A stretch of DNA of 64,000 nucleotides from Bimastos eiseni (Eukaryota; Annelida; Clitellata; Crassiclitellata; Lumbricidae): contig OY365819.1 of assembly GCA_959347315.1 (NCBI GenBank), positions 19,616,377 through 19,680,376 of the forward strand, read 5' to 3'. How positions within the stretch are numbered: position 1 is the first letter of the stretch; each line of letters begins with the position of its first letter. The notes under the pieces are model-generated. The model was not told the origin of the DNA and did not search any database. It saw only the letters and a program-made list of their open reading frames with translations. This document shows positions 57,880-64,000 of this stretch, piece by piece. The position numbers and the translations under genes were made by a program.

Positions 57880-58425
57880 TCTAAACAGAATGTCTGTACT
57901 CATCCATTCGATTCTCTCACTTCTTCAATGGGGAATTTCCAACCTTGGGACTGGCTCAGTACTGTTAAAACAGCTGAGTCCTACTTCACCAGCTGCATTG
58001 GCTTTCTGTTGAATTCAGAATAAAATTAAAGTTGGCTTGTTTGACCTACAAAGCTCTCATCACCAGTACACCTACCTATATTCATGCTCTACTAACTCCT
58101 TACATTTCTCCTTGTTGCTTACGATCATCAAGTACAGGTCTTTTAGATGAACCACGATGCAGAAGAGTTATGGACTGTCGTGCATTTCCTGTCTCTTGCT
58201 CCTAGGGAATGGAATCGACTGCCACTCTCTCTTCGTAGCTCAAATTCACTTCCTTCAAAAAACGACAAAACTCACTAGGCTGATATCTCAATAGCTTTCA
58301 AGGATTTGGAAATCTCAGTGCATCTTCTGGCGTCTGACTATCCGCGCGTCAGATTCACATTTCGGCGTGACCTTGCGCGTGTTACAAATTTAATTAATAA
58401 AATAAATTAATAAATAAAAATAAGT
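57880..58425 (+). mobile_element. CR1-like LINE, 3' end of ORF2 plus 3' UTR
   Basis: Conceptual translation with frame changes reads QLHWLSVEFRIKLKLACLTY KALI, then PYISPCCLRSSSTG and an FPVSCS...WNRLPLSLRSSNS ending. This is the typical CR1-clade C-terminus. The 3' UTR has GCTTTCAAGGATTTGGAAAT and GCGTGACCTTGCGCGTGTTA and ends in an AATAAAT-type tail. Stops and frame changes mark it as dead. Confidence 0.8.
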
Positions 58426-58867
58426 ATTGGAGGCGGCTCTGCCTCCCAGGTCAGCTAACCTTTTTTTTAGTGTTCCTGCCTTTCCTCTGTAACAGCAACT
58501 TGTTAGGCTATATAAAATAATCTGTTAAAAACTGATAGAATGTAGGTAATAGACCTAAGCATACTTTCAGACATGAGGTAGTAGGTCTTTCATTCATTCA
58601 GGTTAACCAACCTATCTTCTGAATATTCTTACCAGTAGGCCCGAGGTTTTTGTAAAATAGTATTTTGTTTTAGATGACTGTCAGCCTATGTATGATTGAT
58701 TGCATGTACTCTATTGAACCGTCCACAAACGCAGATAATTATGAACAATCAAATAATCACAAAATCATCATAATAAGCATTTACAACACAGACGTCCTCG
58801 GAGTTGAGAGAATAAAGATTTAGTAAGCAATAGGAATAATGATTGCCATAGGAATAGGTACATTTGT

Positions 58868-59090
58868 AGGTGGCAAGATGGCCGATTGGTTAGAGCGGTC
58901 GATCCGTAACGTTCAGTGTGTTAAGTATGCGAGGCGTTACTGTGCAGGGTCCTTGAGCAAGTCCTTCGCACATAATTGCTCTGCAGTACAACTGCAGTTG
59001 CGCCGTCGAGGCGTATGTGTGTGTGCACTTCTAAGCATATAATGTTGGAAGAAGGGCGATATCAAATTTCAGAATAAATTAACAAAAATT
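58868..59090 (+). repeat. tRNA-derived SINE A copy
   Basis: GTGGCAAGATGGCCGATTGG TTAGAGCGGTC (A box), then GGGTCCTTGAGCAAGTCCTT, ATTGCTCTGCAGTACAACTG and GTGTGCACTTCTAAGC. The B-box region is diverged. It lies between the CR1-like copy and the intronless ORF. Confidence 0.8.
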
Positions 59091-59456
59091 TGTATAGCAT
59101 TGGAGTGATTAAACCACATCAGGTTAGTGCGTCAGCTTCATACAAATATCGAGTGTTAATTATATCGAGGATAGCAGGTCTGCGTGTAAACTGATGTTTA
59201 GTTACAATATTATTACGATAATGAACTCCCATTTTAAAAAAACTTATTATAATGAAAAATCGTCAGAGACGGGAATGACGACAACGTTGCTATGCGTCTG
59301 TTTTGGGACTGCACTTCCGTTAGACGAAGAGTTAACTTACATTAGCATCCATAGCCACGTTTTAAAATTAGTTTCTTATGTAGACGTGGCGTCGTTGTCT
59401 CGTTTCGCCTACATCTTGTGATATCAACGGTTCTTTATTATCGCGTTTGTTTCGAC

Positions 59457-60689
59457 ATGGGCCCGATAACTCCAGCGAATAAGATCGTCCGAGGTACCAC
59501 CCCAGATCGACCTCCTACCGGGCCTACACCTCCTTCGGGGGTAAAGCCAAAGGAGGTGATAGCGCGCGACTTCTTAGAATTCCCGTTGGGCACGGTCCAA
59601 GAGGAGGCTGCTGCGATCCACAAACGCAATCGCGCCATAACGAGCGCTCACGCGAAGAGGTTCCAGCAGCTGGTTGAAAGCAGTCGCGCGAAACCGAACG
59701 GGGTGCTGGCCATTCACGTCAGGTCCGGGCGCTTCCACAGCATCGAATCCGATGAGGAGTTCGGCGATGGATCTCACATCTTCGTCTACCTGCGAATTGT
59801 CTGCATCGATTTCGTCAAGTACTCTCGCGTCTACGCCGTTGATGAGGTTCCGTCGACCATCATCTTCGACGAACTGAAGCACTTTTACATCAACGTCGGC
59901 TCGATGAAGCCAGACAGCTTCTGCTTCGTGCGATTCGAGATGGTGGCTTTCCAGGAATCGAAGCGTAACGTTCACCGTGTGTTTGCCTCGAAGGAAATAA
60001 GCCTGTTCCAGGTCGTCAAGTGCATGTACGGATCGGTCACGCTGGAGCTGTGGCGGGACGAGGAACAGGTGGCCGAGATCGAGATCGAGGCCTGCTTTGC
60101 GCCGGGCGCCTTTGGCTACGGCTATTCGAGTCTCTTCGACATTCCGGATCACGGACCGAGGGTGCAGCTCGCCTGGTCTATGTTCTGTCGACTGGCGCCG
60201 CCCGCCGATCGAATCGATCCAACCAGCACGGACGAGGTGATCGTCAGCAGGGACACGCCCAGACCGGGCATCGTCAACTTCACCCGCCTTTCCCAGCTGA
60301 AGCCGATCGGCCAGACGACCAGGCCCCTCACACCGGAGCCGGTGAGTCCGCTTGTGGGGGGCATGATCGGGAGACGTCTTGCACAGAGACAGGTCGCCTA
60401 CAGCCACCTGAAGACCCGCTCGGAGCGACTCAAGTACCTTCGTGAGTTCATCATCCATCCGGTTAACCAGACGGAGGAGGCGCTGATCTCGGAGGACGTG
60501 CACTACTTCGAGGAGGTGAATATTCGCCGAGCGACCCTTCAGACGGACGGAGCTCGCGACAGGTACAGCATCTTCACGAAAGACCCAGAAAACAAGACCG
60601 ACTCAGAAGTCGTTCAGGTCATTGCTCCGGCAGCAGGCCAGGCACCAGGAGTCATCCGACGCCGTCAAGCCAACGAGCGTGTCGACTAA
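59457..60689 (+). CDS. Intronless C2-like protein, possibly related to C2CD6/CATSPERT
   Basis: A single open frame of 410 codons, visibly richer in G and C than its surroundings. I chose ATG 59457 (CGACATGG context); an upstream in-frame ATG at 59418 would add 13 residues. After a Pro-rich basic N-terminus (about 1-45) comes a basic helical stretch, then from about residue 80 GVLAIHVRSGRFHSI, HIFVYLRIVCIDF, FVRFEMVAF, SLFQVVKCMYGSVTLELW and EIEIEACFAPGAFGYGYSS. These alternating hydrophobic strands are consistent with one C2 domain, and the GxFGYGYS ending reminds me of C2CD6, the sperm-tail CatSper targeting subunit. The C-terminal 170 residues are basic, Pro-containing and unassigned. No signal peptide or membrane segment. 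The C2 call is moderate and the C2CD6 link is a guess from memory. Confidence 0.7.
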   Translation: MGPITPANKIVRGTTPDRPPTGPTPPSGVKPKEVIARDFLEFPLGTVQEEAAAIHKRNRAITSAHAKRFQQLVESSRAKPNGVLAIHVRSGRFHSIESDEEFGDGSHIFVYLRIVCIDFVKYSRVYAVDEVPSTIIFDELKHFYINVGSMKPDSFCFVRFEMVAFQESKRNVHRVFASKEISLFQVVKCMYGSVTLELWRDEEQVAEIEIEACFAPGAFGYGYSSLFDIPDHGPRVQLAWSMFCRLAPPADRIDPTSTDEVIVSRDTPRPGIVNFTRLSQLKPIGQTTRPLTPEPVSPLVGGMIGRRLAQRQVAYSHLKTRSERLKYLREFIIHPVNQTEEALISEDVHYFEEVNIRRATLQTDGARDRYSIFTKDPENKTDSEVVQVIAPAAGQAPGVIRRRQANERVD

Positions 60690-60881
60690 CTGTAGATCTC
60701 ATTGCGTTTAGGTCGATCGGGAAGGCGCATTCAGACTCAGAACGGTAGAGTTGACTTCGCTCTTCAGATGACTCTATCCTCGATGTCTCGGCCCATTTAA
60801 CTTTGTTGTGCTTGGTGCTAGATTATGAAGCACTGGTGATTGCAATGTGGACACTGGAAGAGTCTTTTGTTTTGATTTAAA

Positions 60882-60887
60882 ATTAAA
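60882..60887 (+). terminator. Possible polyadenylation signal of the intronless gene (ATTAAA)
   Basis: ATTAAA about 190 bp after the TAA stop, just before the truncated LINE copy at 60899. Confidence 0.4.
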
Positions 60888-60898
60888 CTTTGAAAAAC

Positions 60899-61023
60899 TT
60901 TGGCTTTCAAGGATTTGGAAATATAATTGCATCTTCTCCTGGCGACTGACTATCTGCGCCTCAGATTCACATTTAGGTGTGACCTTGAGCGCGTTACAAA
61001 TTTAATAATAATAATAATAATAA
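60899..61023 (+). mobile_element. Severely truncated CR1-like LINE 3' UTR with (AAT)n tail
   Basis: About 105 bp matching 58295-58410 (GGCTTTCAAGGATTTGGAAA, CAGATTCACATTTAGGTG, GTTACAAATTTAATAA) and ending in AAT units. Same orientation as the larger copy upstream of the ORF. Confidence 0.85.
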
Positions 61024-61375
61024 ACTAAACCCTATATATTGGTTGACGACTGAGTAACTGTTACTGTGCTTAGACTGCCTTTGCAATTCAAATTGCTCGT
61101 TTGATATCGTGGCGGATGTGGAGACCTGTCTTGACAGCTTTGGTCCACGCGTAAATTTCGATGTCTACTTTTTAAATGTAGATGCAAACGTTCGAAAATT
61201 TCTCAGCGCCCACAAAAACCACGGAGACCAGCTTATTCGGCGACGCTATACAAAATCATGTGCGTGAAAACCAATCCTCTCGTTTCTTTCCGGTGCCGCC
61301 AGCATTTTTGTCTTCTTCTGATGACAGGAACGCAGCCGATTGGCTGGGGGTTGAAAGCGTTGTCGTAACCGTCGG

Positions 61376-61446
61376 CCCTAATCGTAATCTCCAAGCTTCT
61401 AAAGCGCTACTTGCAGGCCAAAGCAGGGCACCAACTTATTCATGTG
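61376..61446 (-). mobile_element. CR1-like LINE (GATTAC tail family) terminal fragment, inverted
   Basis: AATCGTAATCTCCAAGCTTC, TAAAGCGCTACTTGCAGG and GGGCACCAACTTATTCATG, the reverse complement of 40125-40207. Confidence 0.7.
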
Positions 61447-62809
61447 CGCATTTTCATCATATAGCCTGCAGTTTCAGGCTATGGCGTCAATCCCCACCTA
61501 GAATTGGGGCACAACACCTCACTTTGGTCGACTTATATATAAACTCAAGAGTCACTTACATGTAAAACCTATCTCACACGTACTGCCCTCTAACTGGGTA
61601 GTAGGCCTACCTGTAGGATTGTCAGATGCATTGGTAGCCAATGGAGGACACAGAAGGCCGGAAAGGAGGCAACATTAAATGTTTCAATCTGGGATAAGAG
61701 GCTCTCCTAGGTAGTGGAGGATCTGCATGGATGCAACTTACGCAATCGCGTGCCAGAAGAAAGATAAAAATGCCCAATAATATTTCAACCACAATTTTTA
61801 ATGAAATAACATAAATTAAAATATTCGGCCGAATAATTTGTAAATAGAATGAGATTTTCAACTTCGTCAGAACATACTTAGTACTTATGGTGTATTGATG
61901 TTTTGGAGACACAGAATGGCTAATTATTTAATTATGTCTTAATGGCTTTCAATAATAATTGAACATTTCTTGTTTAAAAATGTTCTGTTTTCAATCTGCT
62001 TTTAAATTACAGATTGAAATTGCGTTCAAAATTTTCAAGGCCAGCGTCACCACTCCTCCCCCTTTATCCAAGAAACGAAGTCACCAATGACCATAGAAAG
62101 TCCATTGTTACATTATAGCATCACACCACTCATAGCATGGGTTATAAATGTCTCTAAAAACTAGAGATGCAATCAAATTGAATAAGTAAATATATTGGAC
62201 CGCCAGCCGGCTATAGGCCGATTAGCCTGTGGTTGAACTTAAGCCCATTGGCCCAATTAGCCCCAACATAGAAATGCAGAATGATACAGGACATAGTCCA
62301 GGTTTTTAGCTATGCCTGCAGGACATAGGACAGAACTTCACACACAGAAGGCCAAAAAGGAAAACACTTCCTTCTTTTGCCGAACGTCTTACTATTTATT
62401 ATTATTAACACTTTTTTGCGCCGGTGTCTAATGCTGAGTGCATCAATCGATGGCGCATCAAATCCGACCGTGGTCAGTTCAATTCCACGGGGTCAGTCCA
62501 TCAAGACAGAGAGACAGCCTAAGGAGGGTATGCCAACTGAAAAAGGAAAGTCTTAAGTTGAGATCTAAACAAAGGAAGAGACTGAGCAGACAGAACAGAC
62601 ACAAGGAGGGAGTTCCAGAACCTGGGTCCAGACACTTAGAAAGCACGACAACCAAGAACAGTCCTAGTCCGCGGAATTGTCAAAGAAAGGCAGATAGACG
62701 ACCCAGTTGAATAATCATTGACTTCTAGTACTGTGGTTGACCGTAATGAAGTGTTTTGTAGAGAATAAGACCAAGCTTGAAAGAGATCCATTGACGAACA
62801 GGAAGCCAA

Positions 62810-62860
62810 CGTCTGGCAACCCTGGTAGCGCCAGTCCCAAGCCTGGAGAAAGAAGGATTC
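62810..62860 (+). repeat. Dispersed repeat E copy
   Basis: GTAGCGCCAGTCCCAAGCCT then GGAGAAAGAAGG. Confidence 0.65.
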
Positions 62861-63440
62861 TATTGCTTTGTCGATAAGATTTAATAGCAACTAAACTCAG
62901 ATATATAAATTAATATACGTTAACCCCGCTTCCATCTTATTACACACACCCTGCCTCCATGAACACAGGGGTCAGACAATCGTACTCCAAACCCAAACCC
63001 CATTGGTAGATGCTAGCGATGTCAAGGGTTTCCGAGTAGGGAGAATGAGTTGGAATTGCACATGCTCTAGCATTCGAGAGCGAAGGTTTGAAATGGCATG
63101 GAGAAGGATGGGTAAGAGGACTCGGTAAGAGGGATGGGTGAGAGAAGGAGGGTCGACGAAGGGTTAGTAGCGAGGAGGTCAGTGGCATTTGGTCGTCGGT
63201 CGTCGGAGATTTTTTTTCCTGTAAGAAAGCGATTAAGACGGGGCATCAGATGGTCAGTCCGTCGATTCCGCATTCAACGGATCCGTCGAAATTCAACCCT
63301 TGGGATCCAACTGAGCCTCCGATCGGTCCATCGCCTTAACAGATACGCTCCCATCACCAACTCTCTCTCTCCCCCTCGGTCTCTCTCTGTCCCTCCTCCT
63401 CTCTATGTTCCTCTTCCCATCTCTTCCGTCTCTCTTTCCC

Positions 63441-63452
63441 CTCACTATCTAC

Positions 63453-63538
<86 letters not shown>

Positions 63539-63600
63539 GTCTATCTATCTGTCTGTCTGTCTGTCTGTCTGTCTGGCTGTCTGTTTGTCTGTCTGTCTCT
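63441..63600. repeat. (CTAT)n-(CTGT)n microsatellite
   Basis: About 24 CTAT units passing into CTGT. The 173-codon Ile-Tyr-Leu-Ser ORF across it (63134-63655) is an artefact of the repeat plus chance flanks. More CTCT/CTGT repeats start at 63930 and run to the window edge. Confidence 0.95.
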
Positions 63601-64000
63601 GTGTCTTTGTATGGTTTGGCGGAGGGGAGATTCCATAGAGACCGATCGGTCCTAAGACGCGATCCTCGCTTCACTGACCTGCGGCCAAAAGAACAGCGTG
63701 CATCTCTTCAACAACGCCGGTGGCCATCGCTGCCCTTCCCGCACCCGCTCCATCGTCTCACCCACTGTCAATGCTGCTGCTGCTGCTGATTGGGCTGATG
63801 ATGTGGTTGATGATGTTGCCGATATTCGGTTCGTATAGCATCTGTACGTCATTCGATGTATCGTTTGGCCCCTGGCTGTCCCGCCTCATCTCTACGATTG
63901 CAGAGGATAATAACGAAGCAGCCTGTTTCTCTCTCTCTGTCTCTGTCTCTCTGCCTCTCTGTCTCTGTCTCTCTTTTTGTCTCTTTTTCTGTATGTATGT

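Larger units (their letters stand above)
61024..63360. other. No gene recognised
   Basis: Contains an inverted LINE terminal fragment (61376-61446) and a repeat E copy (62810-62860). ORFs at 61182-61565 and 62438-62710 have no recognisable domain; the latter resembles repeat-derived noncoding sequence. Confidence 0.45.

Noticed and set aside
59574..60503. Minus-strand 309-codon ORF
   Set aside because: Antisense of the GC-rich + strand ORF; amino-acid composition is typical of an antisense shadow, and the + frame is longer and reads as strands and turns.
63134..63655. 173-codon ORF
   Set aside because: A third of it is the CTAT/CTGT microsatellite; the rest is basic and has no recognisable domain.

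Overview
This is a eukaryotic nuclear window, AT-rich and full of microsatellites. Genes are split by GT-AG introns of about 0.2 to 5.5 kb, and retroelement and MITE debris fills the rest. Codon-level similarity of the two large genes to animal families, plus tRNA-type SINEs, LINE 3' ends and hAT-like MITEs, point to a metazoan. I think a marine invertebrate, possibly a non-vertebrate deuterostome, but the species is not settled from sequence alone. No bacterial, organellar or viral gene was recognised.

Layout. 1-11.9 kb: no host gene recognised; LINE fragments (919-1570, 2400-2560, 4330-5064, 7955-8165, 9364-9507), a hAT-type MITE (5511-5648) and large microsatellites, chiefly a 700-bp ATGT array (6373-7076). 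11.9-34.0 kb, + strand: a long-form cAMP phosphodiesterase of the PDE4 family, 12 exons placed by reading frame and splice sites. It has UCR1 with a PKA-type RRESF site, UCR2 and the complete catalytic domain. The exon(s) holding the start codon and one small exon between 17679 and 22684 were not found. Its introns carry a 0.7-kb CAGC/CAGT array, two striking inverted repeats, and a tract of copies of a splice donor. 34.0-38.9 kb: intergenic, with a 15-bp minisatellite just after the PDE4 stop, a hAT-like element and LINE 3' ends. 38.9-57.6 kb, + strand: a complete 18-exon gene for the phosphoinositide phosphatase SAC1 (SACM1L), predicted at 597 residues, with CX5R(T) active site, two C-terminal membrane segments and a KxKxx ending. 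One of its introns appears to use a GC donor. 57.9-61.0 kb: an intronless, GC-richer ORF of 410 codons (59457-60689) with C2-like features. It lies between two 3' ends of the same CR1-like LINE family. 61-64 kb: repeats only, ending in CTAT/CTGT arrays.

How the genes relate: PDE4 ends cAMP signals in the cytosol and SAC1 turns over PI4P at ER/Golgi membranes. They are adjacent and co-oriented but nothing in the sequence shows a functional link. The strongest unusual signals are the three hAT-like element families with readable target-site duplications, three near-perfect foldbacks inside introns, the donor-site-like repeat in PDE4, the higher-order ATGT array, and the intronless ORF.
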